This document shows, one piece after another, positions 1 through 8,312 of a stretch of 64,000 bases of DNA; positions within the stretch are counted from its first letter, which is position 1; the number at the start of each line of letters is the position of its first letter. Source of the DNA: Kitasatospora sp. NBC_00240. Lineage in GTDB: Bacteria > Actinomycetota > Actinomycetes > Streptomycetales > Streptomycetaceae. A program made the position numbers and the translations under genes. The DNA is taken from assembly GCF_026342405.1 (NCBI RefSeq), contig NZ_JAPEMU010000001.1:1054001-1118000 (forward strand), given 5' to 3'. Below the pieces are notes generated by a model. The model was not told the origin of the DNA, ran no database searches, and saw only the letters and a list, made by a program, of their open reading frames with translations.

Positions 1-135
1 TGCCGCAGTGAGGTTCGCAAGGTCGCTGACACCGCTTCTGCGGCCCCTTTGTTCCGGGACAGCGGACCTCACGCCGGTCCGAGCCGCACTCGTCCTCGCG
101 TGGGAAGGGCGAGGCAACCACCGGGCCGAAGGGCG

Positions 136-486
136 TCAGAGTCCGGTGGCCCGTTCGTGCCTGGGCTCGTACATGCCCACGTCTCCACCGCCGGGCAGAC
201 GGAGCCTGGTCAGCCGTCCCCAACGCTCCTCGGTGACCGGTTGCGTGAACTCCACCCCCTTCGCGGTCAGATCCTCCATCGTGGCTTCGACGTCGTCGCA
301 CATCAGGAAGAGCTCCTGAGTCTCCGGCCCCGTCGTGGGATGGACCGCGACCTCGGCCGGCGGAAGCTTGAAGATCAGCCAGCCGCCTCCGGCATCGACA
401 TGTGGATACTCCAGCACGTCCCTGAAGAAGTCGCGGTCCGCTTCCGCGTCACGGCTGTAAATGACGATGTGAGCACCGTTGATCAT
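136..486 (-). CDS. VOC-family (glyoxalase/bleomycin-resistance-like) protein
   Basis: This is a single-domain vicinal-oxygen-chelate protein of about 116 residues. It opens with the usual first strand (MINGAHIVIYS), followed by a helix (DAEADRDFFRDVL) and a late segment with PVTEERWGRLTRLRLPGG and GVEF. Proteins of this fold bind a metal or a small molecule; the substrate cannot be told from the sequence. I start it at the ATG at 486, where the fold begins; an in-frame ATG at 513 adds nine residues and cannot be excluded because neither has a clear ribosome-binding site. It stands alone, with a short tandem repeat just upstream. Confidence 0.8.
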   Translation of the reverse strand: MINGAHIVIYSRDAEADRDFFRDVLEYPHVDAGGGWLIFKLPPAEVAVHPTTGPETQELFLMCDDVEATMEDLTAKGVEFTQPVTEERWGRLTRLRLPGGGDVGMYEPRHERATGL

Positions 487-520
487 GACGCCAGGGTAGA
501 GGCTACCGGCCATGCCGGCT

Positions 521-565
521 CAGGACACACCGGCCCAGGACACACCGGCCCAGCACGCACCGGCT
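521..565. repeat. 15-bp tandem repeat, three copies
   Basis: The unit CAGGACACACCGGCC occurs at 521 and 536, with a third copy at 551 that differs at a few positions. It lies just upstream of the VOC gene start, in the gap before the glutaredoxin gene. No function is evident. Confidence 0.7.
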
Positions 566-691
566 GCGGGCCGGTTCAGGGCGTACCGGACGGCAGCCAT
601 CTCGGCACCACGGCGCCTGACCCGCTCGGCGGAGAAGGCGATTGCGGCGCCTCCACGGGCCACCCTTCGGTCCGGCACGGCGCCCGGGGTG

Positions 692-1129
692 TCACCCGGA
701 CGCGGGAAGCTGTCCTCGGACCCATGCCGGATCCGGGTTGACGTACGCCTGTCCTGCCACCACCACGGTCGGTACGGTCTCGTCGCCGTCGTTGGCCGCT
801 CTCACCGCCGCCGCCCCGGCCGGATCGCTCCAGATGTCGACCCAGTGCAGATGGCGGGCGCTGCGGCCCAGCCGGATCCGCAGGCGCAGACAGTACTTGC
901 AGCCAGCCCGCCAGTAGACGACCGGTCGACCGTCGACCGCGCTTCGGTCCTGCGCCTCGGCCGCCCCGATCGATCGGGGGAAGGCCAGCGGTGAGTGCAG
1001 CCCCGCGAGCAGGACGAACAGCAGCAGCAAGGCGACGGCGACTACGGACGAGCCTCTGACGAACTGCACGGTCGCCAGGAGTGCGCCGCCGGTCATGAAC
1101 AGTACGGGCAAGGTCCAGGCGCGCGTCAT
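692..1129 (-). CDS. Membrane-anchored glutaredoxin/mycoredoxin-like protein
   Basis: The protein has about 145 residues. Its N-terminal 50 residues hold two hydrophobic segments (WTLPVLFMTGGALLATVQF and VVAVALLLLFVLLAG), and the C-terminal 80 residues form a glutaredoxin fold with the redox motif GCKYC and the cis-proline context TVPTVVVAGQ. Actinobacteria use mycothiol-dependent mycoredoxins with CxxC motifs, so a thiol-disulfide role at the membrane is likely. The ATG at 1129 gives a natural MTRAWTLP start; a longer frame from 1171 adds an unlikely arginine-rich leader. It stands alone between a VOC gene and a methyltransferase. Confidence 0.82.
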   Translation of the reverse strand: MTRAWTLPVLFMTGGALLATVQFVRGSSVVAVALLLLFVLLAGLHSPLAFPRSIGAAEAQDRSAVDGRPVVYWRAGCKYCLRLRIRLGRSARHLHWVDIWSDPAGAAAVRAANDGDETVPTVVVAGQAYVNPDPAWVRGQLPASG

Positions 1130-1331
1130 AGTCGTACAGACTATCGGTCGTGCGGTTCGGCGCGGACCCATGCCGGCGCCCCATCGTCAACTGCCTTCCC
1201 TGGCGGCCCGATCGGCCGGGTCACGCGGCCTGGCCCCGGGGCAGCTCCCCGTAATCGGCCGGCCGCGCATGAACCTGGATCCACTCTTCAGGCCCCCTTG
1301 GAGTCGATCGTCCAGGGAACCGGAAAGCGCC

Positions 1332-2183
1332 CTACCGGCGGACCGCCGAGATCAGTCCGCCGGGCCGCTCCTCGCGCTGCGGCGGGCTGCTGATCGGGCG
1401 ACCGTAGGCGGCAGCGCGCTCCCGCAGGGTGTGGCTGTCGGCCTCCCAGCCGTGCCCGGCCAGCCAGCCCACCGGGTCGTCGGGCATCTCCGAGACCCAC
1501 ATGGCCGCCGCCGATCCCGGCGCGGCATCCGCAGCGAAACGCTCGATCACGCCGCGCGAGCCCAAGGTCAGCCCCAACCGACTGCCTGCCGCCGACTGTG
1601 CGCCGATCCGGGCCAGCAGCAGTTCCACGGCGTCCTCGGGCAGATAGATCAGCAGCCCTTCGGCGATCCACACGGTCGGCACCGCAGGGTCGTGCCCTGC
1701 GGCGGCCAGCGCGCCCGGCCAGTCCTCACGCAGGTCCACCGCGACGGTGATCCGCTCGCAACGCGCGACGGCCCGCTCCTGGCGCAGCACCGAATCCTTG
1801 AAGTCCAACGGCGCGGCGGTGTCGACCTCGAACAGCCGGGTGCCCTCGGGCCAGTCCATCCGGAAGGCCCGGCTGTCCATCCCGGCGCCGAGCAGCACGA
1901 CCTGCCGGACCCCGGACGCCGAGGCTTCCCGCAACAGATCGTCGAGGAACTTCGTCCTGATCACGATGGAGAACGACACGGCCAGTCGGCGGCGTCGCGC
2001 GGCCTCGTCGTCGGGCAGCGGCGGCGAGGAGGGCCACAGCCCGCCGGCGGCGGCGAAGGCCTGTGCCAGCGGGTCGTGGAACAGCGCGTTCTCCCGCTCG
2101 CTCTCCAGCGCCCGCACCCTGGCCACCCCCACCGCCGTGGCCCACACTCCCGACGGCTGCACCCGCTCCTGCTCATCAGTCAC
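1332..2183 (-). CDS. SAM-dependent methyltransferase (TIGR00027/leucine carboxyl methyltransferase-like)
   Basis: The protein has 283 residues and starts with GTG at 2183. It carries the family pattern: an N-terminal WATAVGVARVRALES helix, the glycine-rich SAM loop VVLLGAGMDSRAFR near residue 100, an acidic ribose-binding residue in FEVDTAA, and a WIAEGLLIYLP segment. This family is widespread in actinobacteria and methylates small carboxylates or hydroxyls, but substrates are mostly unknown. It is monocistronic and divergent from the phosphotransferase at 2363. Confidence 0.88.
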   Translation of the reverse strand: MTDEQERVQPSGVWATAVGVARVRALESERENALFHDPLAQAFAAAGGLWPSSPPLPDDEAARRRRLAVSFSIVIRTKFLDDLLREASASGVRQVVLLGAGMDSRAFRMDWPEGTRLFEVDTAAPLDFKDSVLRQERAVARCERITVAVDLREDWPGALAAAGHDPAVPTVWIAEGLLIYLPEDAVELLLARIGAQSAAGSRLGLTLGSRGVIERFAADAAPGSAAAMWVSEMPDDPVGWLAGHGWEADSHTLRERAAAYGRPISSPPQREERPGGLISAVRR

Positions 2184-2362
2184 CGCGCCAGCCTAGATGC
2201 AATACCGGTGATTCAGGTTGTCTTCCGGCGGGCCGGTCCGATGTCGGTCGGTGCGGCAAGGGTGACAGTCGGGGCGTCCGGCGGGGGAGGGCTGGGGTGC
2301 TGGGTGCGTCCTCCAACCCGCCCCGCTCAGAACGCCGTTCGCGCGCATGCGAGGATGAGGCC

Positions 2363-3391
2363 ATGTGGTCACGACTGCCGTTCGGCGACACGTTGCGGGC
2401 CGAACTGGGCACACCCCGTCGGGCTCGGCGGCTGGGCAGCAGTCCGCGATCGCGGGTATGGCGGGCCGAGCTGTCCGGAACACCCGTGGTGGTCAAGCAA
2501 CTGATCGACGCCCCGGAGGCCACCGAGAGGTACGCCCGCGAGGTGGCCGCGCTGAAGCTCTCGTCCCGGGTCGATCCGCCCGTCGTGCCGACGCTCCTCG
2601 GCACCGACCCGCAGGAGCGGGTCCTGGTCCTGGAGTACCTGGAGCATCAGCAGCCGCGCGAGGACTGGGTGGTCGACTACGCCGCGGCGCTGGCCCGGCT
2701 CCATGCGGCTACCAGCGCCGACGACGCAGGCACTCTCCCCGTCTGGTCCGGCCCGACCCGGGATGACGCCGCCTCCTTCCTCGGACTTGCCCACACGCTC
2801 GGCGTTGCAGCGCCCTCCGGAGTACGGACAGAGCTGGACGGCCTCGTGGACCGCCTGGCCCAGGCGCCGGGCCATGCTCTGCTGCACGGCGACCCCTGTC
2901 CCGGCAACGACATGCATACCCGCAGCGGCGTCAGGTTCATCGACTTCGAACAGGCCGCGCTGGGCAACGGGCTGGTGGAACTCGCCTACCTGCGCATCGG
3001 TTTCCCGACCTGCTGGTGTGTCACTGCCCCGACTCAGCCCCTGCTGGATGCGGCGGAGGCCGCCTACCGCGCCGCCTGGCGCCGGGCGACGAGCACCGAT
3101 GTCCAGGACGATCTCACCGACGCATGTGCCGGCTGGCTGCTACGCGGTGATGCGCTGGTCCAGCGGGCTCAGCGCGGCACCACTGACCATCTGGTCAGGA
3201 TCCCGAACCAGGACTGGCGCTGGGGGACGGTGACGGCCCGACAGCGGCTCGTCCATCGTCTCGGAGTCATCAGCCGGATGACCGCCGACGGCGGCGACCT
3301 GCCAGGTCTCGGACAGCTGGCCGCAGCCATGCGCAACAGCATGCTCACCCGCTGGCCCACCCTTCAACCGCCGCCCACACAACGACCGTGA
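2363..3391 (+). CDS. Aminoglycoside phosphotransferase (APH) family kinase
   Basis: The protein has 342 residues. The kinase features are all present: a lysine in VVVKQL (K45), the catalytic loop HGDPCPGN at residues 175-182 (Asp177, Asn182) and the metal-binding segment FIDFE around residue 194. Members phosphorylate small molecules such as aminoglycosides, homoserine or choline, or only resemble such kinases, so the substrate is open. I chose the ATG at 2363 because GAGGATGAGG lies just upstream and the long frame before it has no protein-like features. It is divergent from the methyltransferase at 2183. Confidence 0.85.
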   Translation: MWSRLPFGDTLRAELGTPRRARRLGSSPRSRVWRAELSGTPVVVKQLIDAPEATERYAREVAALKLSSRVDPPVVPTLLGTDPQERVLVLEYLEHQQPREDWVVDYAAALARLHAATSADDAGTLPVWSGPTRDDAASFLGLAHTLGVAAPSGVRTELDGLVDRLAQAPGHALLHGDPCPGNDMHTRSGVRFIDFEQAALGNGLVELAYLRIGFPTCWCVTAPTQPLLDAAEAAYRAAWRRATSTDVQDDLTDACAGWLLRGDALVQRAQRGTTDHLVRIPNQDWRWGTVTARQRLVHRLGVISRMTADGGDLPGLGQLAAAMRNSMLTRWPTLQPPPTQRP

Positions 3392-3560
3392 GGACGCTGT
3401 CACCCCGCAACCCGGACGATCGCCGGGCCACAGGTCTTGACTATTTCTCCGCCATCGCCTCCAAGGAGCCGTTCGGCAAAGCACGCATGTTCAGCCGAAC
3501 CCGTCGGGCGCTGCACAGCTATCGTGTCGAAGCAGGCTTGACAGCTTGAACCGGAGGGAA

Positions 3561-3959
3561 ATGAACCACTACTGGACTGGCGAGGCCCCCTGGGTGCACC
3601 ACCTGGAGGAGGACGCCCAGCACTCTTCGTTCCTCTTGCCGCCTTCAGGGACCAGCTACGTAGCCTGGCTGGATGGTGCCAAGATGGGCGACGAGCAAGG
3701 GCTCTTCGAACAGATGAGTGCCCGCCTCCGGTTTCCGGTCTACTTCGGCTGGAACTGGAATGCCCTCTCGGACTGCCTCGGCGACATGAAGTGGGCGCCC
3801 GCTGACCACTACCTGATCGTCATCGAGCGATCAGCACTCATGTTGCAGGCGTGTGCCGAGGACCGCGAGATCCTTCTCAGGATTCTCAATGCTGCTGGTC
3901 GCCGCTGGGGGCTCGGGATGGATCACCCTGGCAAGACATTCAATTCGCTTCTGCTGTAG
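3561..3959 (+). CDS. Barstar-family protein (ribonuclease inhibitor-like)
   Basis: The protein has 132 residues and ends in a barstar domain: LDGAKMGDEQGLFEQMSARL, then FPVYFGWNWNALSDCLGDM, which is the conserved core helix of the barnase inhibitor. Barstar binds and blocks a cytoplasmic or secreted RNase. The start at 3561 sits five bases after GGAGGG; an in-frame TTG at 3546 would bury this ribosome-binding site. No barnase-like nuclease lies next to it, so it is an orphan immunity-type gene here. Confidence 0.85.
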   Translation: MNHYWTGEAPWVHHLEEDAQHSSFLLPPSGTSYVAWLDGAKMGDEQGLFEQMSARLRFPVYFGWNWNALSDCLGDMKWAPADHYLIVIERSALMLQACAEDREILLRILNAAGRRWGLGMDHPGKTFNSLLL

Positions 3960-4284
3960 GCGCTGTGGCACCAGCTACGACTCCTGGCCGTCTACTGCTG
4001 GGCGGGGACAGGTCCTCGAACACGCCGCAAGCGGACGTGTCTGGACATACACCATGGCTTCGTGGTTCGACGGCTGCGACCTCGCTGCAGCCGGCCTGTA
4101 GCAGTTCCTCGACCAGCTCGGCCACCGGCTCTCCTCATAGGCCTGTTGCGGAAGCCGGACTGAACCGGGGCAGTTCCGGTGCAAGCGGGTGCGGCCGTGC
4201 CCGCCCCCGCGGGACGGCGGGGGCGGGCACGGTGGCCGGGGTGCGGCTGCGGGGTGCGACTGCGGGGGCGCTGCCGGGGGCAGG
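3960..4284. other. Gap without a supported gene
   Basis: Short open frames such as one ending near 4101 exist, but none has a ribosome-binding site together with a recognisable protein. Apart from the terminator hairpin at 4197..4230 I see nothing specific here. Confidence 0.5.
4197..4230 (-). terminator. Hairpin terminator after the DHFR-like gene
   Basis: A perfect 13-bp stem (GTGCCCGCCCCCG paired with CGGGGGCGGGCAC) with an 8-base loop lies about 55 bases past the stop codon of the gene ending at 4285. There is no T-run, as is common for streptomycete terminators. Confidence 0.7.
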
Positions 4285-4857
4285 TCAGCGGACGACGTCG
4301 AGGATCTGCTTCTGGAGGCCGTTCGAGTAGGCCTCGTGCTCGACGAGCTTCAGCTTCTGGGTGTCCTTGTCCGTGGCGCTGAACAGCCGCTTGCCGGCAC
4401 CCAGCAGCAGCGGGAAGACCAGCAGGTGGTAGCGGTCGATCAGGCCCGCGTCCGAGAGGCCCTGGTTCAGGGTGGCGCTGCCGTGGACGATGATCGGGCC
4501 GCCGTCGGTCTGCTTGAGTGCGGCGACCTCGTCGAGGGAGCGCAGGATGGTGGTGTCACCCCAGTTCGCGACGAGCTTGTCGTCGGTGAGGGTGGTGGAG
4601 ACGACGTACTTGGGCATCGTCCGGTACTGGGCGAACTCCACCATGTCCGGCCAGACGGGGCTGAAGGCCTCGTAACTGGTGCGGCCGAGGAGGACGGCGG
4701 CGGACTCCCGCTGCTCGCGCTCCTTGATCTCGAAGGCGTCGGGGACGAACTCGATGTCCTTGAAGGTCCATCCGGAGTTGCGGTAGCCGGGCTCGCCGCC
4801 GGGGGCCTCCACGACGCCGTCGAGGGAGATGAAGGCGGTGCTGATGAGGGTGCGCAT
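4285..4857 (-). CDS. Dihydrofolate reductase-family (RibD C-terminal-like) protein
   Basis: The protein has 190 residues. It begins with the typical MRTLISTAFISLDGVVEAPGG strand, contains LLGRTSYEAFSPVW and YVVSTTL, and has the nucleotide-binding stretch GPIIVHGSATLNQGL followed by HLLVFPLLLG. These features mark the YyaP/RibD_C branch of NADPH-dependent reductases, whose substrates are usually unknown. AAAGGA seven bases before the ATG supports the start. It is the third gene of an operon with the SRPBCC and HTH genes upstream (140-base gap), although the gap would allow a separate promoter. Confidence 0.87.
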   Translation of the reverse strand: MRTLISTAFISLDGVVEAPGGEPGYRNSGWTFKDIEFVPDAFEIKEREQRESAAVLLGRTSYEAFSPVWPDMVEFAQYRTMPKYVVSTTLTDDKLVANWGDTTILRSLDEVAALKQTDGGPIIVHGSATLNQGLSDAGLIDRYHLLVFPLLLGAGKRLFSATDKDTQKLKLVEHEAYSNGLQKQILDVVR

Positions 4858-4997
4858 CGGGTATGTCCTTTGCTCTCTTGTGTCGTGCTGACGATTGCGG
4901 GCCTCCGCCGGGAGGGCGGGGCGGGGTGCGGCCCGGTGCGGATGCGGTCGCGGGACGCATCGGGCAGCGGCGCCCGGGGGTCGGGCGGGGAGATCGG

Positions 4998-5735
4998 TCA
5001 GTCGAGGAGTCCGGTCAGCCACCGCTGCCAGGCGTCCTCGGCCCCGTCGGTGTCCGCTGCGAACAGGTGGTGGAACATCAGGGCGATGCCGGGGCCCTGG
5101 TGGAAGGTGTAGATGCCGTCGGCGGTGCGGATCTCGAACCGCTCGTCGTCGGCCCAGACCACCTCGCCGTCCAGCGCCGGCAGGCCCGCCGGTCGGGCCT
5201 GCGCCCGCGCGCCGACGGCCACCGGGAGTGGCAGGGACAGTCCGCCGGCGAGCAGCAGCCGGACGTCCGACCCCGACCTGCGGCCGGTCGGCGCGGCGGC
5301 GAAGACCGGGACGGCGATCCGCCCCGCGAAGTGGGCCAGGTACTGCTGCAGCGTGTGCAGGTGGAAGGGCCAGCCGCGGCGCAGCGCGTCGTACTCGTCC
5401 TGCCAGTCGTCGCCGAGCATGCCCCTGTGGACGACGCGCAGGACGGTGGTGCCGCCTTCCCGTCCTTCGATGAGGTATTCGAAGGCCATGAAGCGGCCGT
5501 CCTCGGCCGGGGAGGTACGGCTGGCGAAGCGCTTGCCCGGTTCGTAGGCGGTGATCAGCGCCTTCTCCCGGTGGCCGCCGGTCTCCATCGCGGCGCTGCC
5601 GCCCTCGCGCGGCTCCACCTCGTTGCGGCCCATGAACCAGGAGTCGATCCCGGGCCCGGTGGCGATCGCCTCCCAGACCTGTTCCGGGGTCGCCGGCAGG
5701 GCCGTCTCCAGCTCGATCTCGAACGGGTGCGTCAT
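4998..5735 (-). CDS. SRPBCC (AHSA1-like) domain protein
   Basis: The protein has 245 residues. The first 140 form an activator-of-Hsp90-like START fold: PFEIELETALPATPEQVWEA, then IDSWFMGRNEVEPREGG and the helix WPFHLHTLQQYLAHF. The remaining 100 residues may be a second, degenerate copy ending in MFHHLFAADTDGAEDAWQRW. Its ATG overlaps the stop of the HTH gene (ATGA at 5732..5735), and AGGAGG lies inside that gene, so translation is coupled. HTH plus SRPBCC pairs are common; the ligand is unknown. Confidence 0.87.
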   Translation of the reverse strand: MTHPFEIELETALPATPEQVWEAIATGPGIDSWFMGRNEVEPREGGSAAMETGGHREKALITAYEPGKRFASRTSPAEDGRFMAFEYLIEGREGGTTVLRVVHRGMLGDDWQDEYDALRRGWPFHLHTLQQYLAHFAGRIAVPVFAAAPTGRRSGSDVRLLLAGGLSLPLPVAVGARAQARPAGLPALDGEVVWADDERFEIRTADGIYTFHQGPGIALMFHHLFAADTDGAEDAWQRWLTGLLD

Positions 5736-6397
5736 CGTTGGTCCTCCTGTCCCGCTTCGGGCTGCGGTGTCGTCCGTGTGCTCCCGGTGGTGCCTGCGGC
5801 GGGCCCCCGGGGATCGGTGGGGGCGGGAATCTGGTGCAGTCCGACGACCAGCCGGTGGCTGCGGCCGGCCGGGGCGGACTCGTCGTGGTAGCGGCCGACA
5901 AGGGCTGCCACGGCCTGGGCCAAGTCCTCGGCGAAGGCGGCCCGGTCGGAGGCGGAGGCGAACCGCACCTCCGCGTCGATGCCGAAGGAGGCGACCCGCT
6001 GCCCGGCCCGCGCGGCGCCGGTCAGCAGCTGCCCGACCTCCTGCACCAGCCGCGAACCCAGGGCGAGCAGCCAGCGGGCCGAGAGCTGGTCGGGGGAGCG
6101 GGACGGGTCCGGGCTGACGGCGGCCAGCACGATCGGGGAGATCACGTAGGAGGCGGCGGTGGCGCGGTACACCCGCTCGGTGACGTTGCCCTTGCGCCGT
6201 TCCTCGGCGAGCTCGACCAGCCCGTGCCGCTCCAGCTCCTTCAGGTGGTAGTTGACCTTCTGCCGGGGCAGGCCCAGGCGGGCGGCCAGTATGGTGGCCG
6301 AGCCGGGCTCGGCCAGGGCGGCGAGGATCCCGGACCGTATCGGGTCCAGGGACGCCTCGGCCGCGGCGGGTTCTTCGATCACAGCGACGTCCAGCAC
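5732..6397 (-). CDS. ArsR-like winged-helix transcriptional regulator
   Basis: The protein has 221 residues from a GTG at 6397. Residues 10-90 form a winged helix: DPIRSGILAALAEPGSATILA, the recognition helix LGLPRQKVNYHLKELERHGLV and the wing ERRKGNVTERVYRA. The C-terminal part is of the type found in regulators paired with SRPBCC proteins. A longer frame to 6481 is possible but its extra residues look random and would cover the putative operator. It is translationally coupled to the SRPBCC gene and probably autoregulates through the palindrome at 6415..6430. Confidence 0.85.
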   Translation of the reverse strand: MLDVAVIEEPAAAEASLDPIRSGILAALAEPGSATILAARLGLPRQKVNYHLKELERHGLVELAEERRKGNVTERVYRATAASYVISPIVLAAVSPDPSRSPDQLSARWLLALGSRLVQEVGQLLTGAARAGQRVASFGIDAEVRFASASDRAAFAEDLAQAVAALVGRYHDESAPAGRSHRLVVGLHQIPAPTDPRGPAAGTTGSTRTTPQPEAGQEDQR

Positions 6398-6414
6398 TGT
6401 TCCAGGATGACCCC

Positions 6415-6430
6415 GACAATATTTTTTGTC
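6415..6430. promoter_or_regulatory. Candidate operator/promoter of the HTH operon
   Basis: GACAATATTTTTTGTC is an inverted repeat (GACAA, six bases, TTGTC) inside the only AT-rich stretch in this neighbourhood, 18 bases upstream of the GTG start of the regulator. A related TTGTC occurs again near 6445. Its place and symmetry fit an operator that overlaps the promoter. Confidence 0.5.
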
Positions 6431-6618
6431 AAGAATAGGAAAGTTGTCGGTGCCGCAAGGACGGACCGCGCCGGCAAGCACGGCCCGGCGCCGACCGGCA
6501 TCGGGCGCGCGACGGACCCACCGCCCCGGTCCCGGGTGCGGCCGTTCGGCTGGCGCGGACGGCGTGCCTTCCCGGCGCGCGGGACATGAAGGCGCGGAAG
6601 GCGGGCAGGCTGGGTGCC

Positions 6619-6921
6619 ATGCCTCATCGACGCAACCGCCGCCGCAGCCGTGATCGTGCCCTCACCCCGGCGCTGGACAGCAGCCGGCGCAGCGGCGCCG
6701 ACCGCGCCACCGGCGCCGCCGTGGCCCGCGCCCCGCTCCCGGCGCCGCGCGAACCCTCTCCCCCGCTGCCCGTCCGCCCGACCGTCCCACTCCCCGGCCC
6801 GGAGCCGCTTCGAGCCGGGGTCTGCTGCTCCGTCAGCAGCCGGCGCCAGACCCTGCAGGGCGGCGCCGTCGTCGTCCTGCACCGGCACACCGCCACCTGC
6901 CCGGTGTGGACGGCCCGCTGA
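6619..6921 (+). CDS. Possible small basic hypothetical protein
   Basis: A frame of 100 codons starts with ATG and encodes a basic N terminus (MPHRRNRRRSRDRALTPAL), a proline-rich middle and a tail ending in VVVLHRHTATCPVW. There is no strong ribosome-binding site and no family is recognisable. It may be only a chance frame in high-GC DNA. Confidence 0.2.
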   Translation: MPHRRNRRRSRDRALTPALDSSRRSGADRATGAAVARAPLPAPREPSPPLPVRPTVPLPGPEPLRAGVCCSVSSRRQTLQGGAVVVLHRHTATCPVWTAR

Positions 6922-7133
6922 GACACGCGCGCGCCGGAGTTCGTTCGCCCGGGGAACCGGCCGCGGGCGCCGACCCCGGGCGCCGACCACGTAGCCGGAC
7001 CCCGCGGGCGGTCCCCGTGGGCAGAGCTCGGGTGCGCAGGTGGTCCGGTGGGTGAGCGGCGCGGCCGCACCGCTCACCTGCCGGTACGGCCCCGGGGCCT
7101 GTTTGAAGCGCCCCGGAGCCGCCCCCTGGACTA

Positions 7134-7589
7134 CTACGAACGCACCGTCCGGACGGCCGCCCCGGCCGCCCCGGCCCCCTGGCCGGCGCCCGCCCCCGGA
7201 TCCGCCCGCCCGAAAGCCCGCTCGTCGGCGTCCGCGAGCCAGAAGTAGATCGGCGGCAGGCCCAGCTCGAGGCTCGCGAGCACGATCTGGAACCACTGCG
7301 GCCAACCGTTCAGCGCCAGCGAGAGCAGGCGCCCGAGGCCGCCCAGCAGGAACACGCCGGCGAGCAGGCGTACCGCCGCGGCGGGGACGGGCCGCTGCCG
7401 AGCCGCCCAGAGCCAGGCCAGCCCGTAGCCGGCGAAGGCCGCGCCCATGAAGCGTCCCCAGCTGTCGATCGTCACCCCCGCGTGCGCGGCGCCGGGGATC
7501 GCCGCGTTGCCGAGCGCGAGATGGAACAGTCCGATCGCCACGCAGGACCATCCCATGAGCTGCACGAGCACTCGGAGAGTTCTGGCCAT
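7134..7589 (-). CDS. DUF4345-type four-helix membrane protein
   Basis: The protein has 151 residues with four hydrophobic segments: LVQLMGWSCVAIGLFHLALG, WGRFMGAAFAGYGLAWLWAA, AAAVRLLAGVFLLGGLGRLL and WFQIVLASLELGLPPIYFWL. The pattern fits DUF4345, a family without a known function. The ATG at 7589 starts directly at the first helix (MARTLRV). It is divergent from the TetR gene at 7710, and the palindromes between them suggest that the TetR protein controls it. Confidence 0.82.
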   Translation of the reverse strand: MARTLRVLVQLMGWSCVAIGLFHLALGNAAIPGAAHAGVTIDSWGRFMGAAFAGYGLAWLWAARQRPVPAAAVRLLAGVFLLGGLGRLLSLALNGWPQWFQIVLASLELGLPPIYFWLADADERAFGRADPGAGAGQGAGAAGAAVRTVRS

Positions 7590-7636
7590 GGCCCACCACC
7601 ACCCCGTCTTCCGTCGTCCATGCCGAAGGCACACTA

Positions 7637-7652
7637 GTAGACACACGTCTAC
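7637..7652. promoter_or_regulatory. TetR operator, perfect palindrome
   Basis: GTAGACACACGTCTAC is made of GTAGAC, four bases and GTCTAC, a perfect 6-4-6 palindrome 48 bases before the DUF4345 start. A related copy lies at 7682..7697. Confidence 0.65.
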
Positions 7653-7681
7653 CAGCCCTGGGAGCAGGGTAGGCCCTGGAA

Positions 7682-7697
7682 GTAGACGCGTGTCAAG
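7682..7697. promoter_or_regulatory. Second, imperfect TetR operator
   Basis: GTAGACGCGTGTCAAG repeats the left half-site GTAGAC and the 4-base spacer of the 7637 site, with a weaker right half. It lies 12 bases before the GTG start of the TetR gene, so a bound repressor would block its own transcription. Confidence 0.5.
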
Positions 7698-7709
7698 TAA
7701 GCTGACCGG

Positions 7710-8312
7710 GTGCCACCGCCCCGCCGCCGCCTCAGCCCCGCCGAACGACGAGCCCAGCTCCTCTCCGTCGGAGCGCGGCTCTTCGCCGAGCAGCCCTACG
7801 AGTACGTGCTGATGGAGGACGTCGCCCGGCAGGCCGGCGTCTCCCGGGCGCTGCTCTACCGCCACTTCCCCAGCAAGCAGGCGCTCTTCGCCGCGGTCTA
7901 CCAGGAAGCGGCGGACCGGCTGCTCACGGAGACCCGTCTCGACCCGGCCGATTCACTGCTGGACCAGCTCGTCCAGGGCATGGACGTCCACCTCGACTAC
8001 TTCATCGCCAACCGCAACGCCGTGATCGCCGCCAACCGCGTCCTGGCCGGCGACCCCGTCGTCCAGACGATCATCACCGGCGAGCTCGACGCCCTCCGCG
8101 CCCGCCTCCTCGCCGTCCTCCCCCTGGCCGACGACAACAGCCGCGAGGCGGTCTCCGCCGTGCTGCGCAGCTGGCTGGTCTTCGTCCAGGTCCTCGTCGT
8201 CGACTGGCTCGGCAACGAAACGTGCACCCGCACCCAACTGCGGGACGTCTGCGTCGGCGCCGTACTCGGCGCCCTCCGCCCGCTGCTCCCCGCAGGGACC
8301 GGGCCCGCGTAG
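7710..8312 (+). CDS. TetR-family regulator
   Basis: The protein has 200 residues from a GTG. The first 60 form the TetR DNA-binding domain: LSVGARLFAEQPYEYVLMED, VARQAGVSRALLYRHFPSKQALF. The rest is the ligand-binding part. There is no Shine-Dalgarno sequence before the GTG, so a leaderless transcript is possible. It is divergent from the DUF4345 gene and is flanked by two copies of a GTAGAC-type palindrome, which makes autoregulation plus control of DUF4345 likely. Confidence 0.88.
   Translation: MPPPRRRLSPAERRAQLLSVGARLFAEQPYEYVLMEDVARQAGVSRALLYRHFPSKQALFAAVYQEAADRLLTETRLDPADSLLDQLVQGMDVHLDYFIANRNAVIAANRVLAGDPVVQTIITGELDALRARLLAVLPLADDNSREAVSAVLRSWLVFVQVLVVDWLGNETCTRTQLRDVCVGAVLGALRPLLPAGTGPA

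Larger units (their letters stand above)
6398..7133. other. Long gap, mostly without a supported gene
   Basis: Beyond the operator at its left end, this 736-base gap contains long high-GC open frames in several directions that conflict with one another. The only one I keep, with low confidence, is the frame at 6619..6921. Confidence 0.4.

Noticed and set aside
3540..3560. TTGACA near 3538 as promoter of the barstar gene
   Set aside because: It lies directly before the ribosome-binding site, which leaves no room for a -10 box and a transcript start.
7048..7450. Plus-strand frames over the DUF4345 gene
   Set aside because: They overlap a convincing four-helix membrane protein and encode Pro/Arg-rich peptides.
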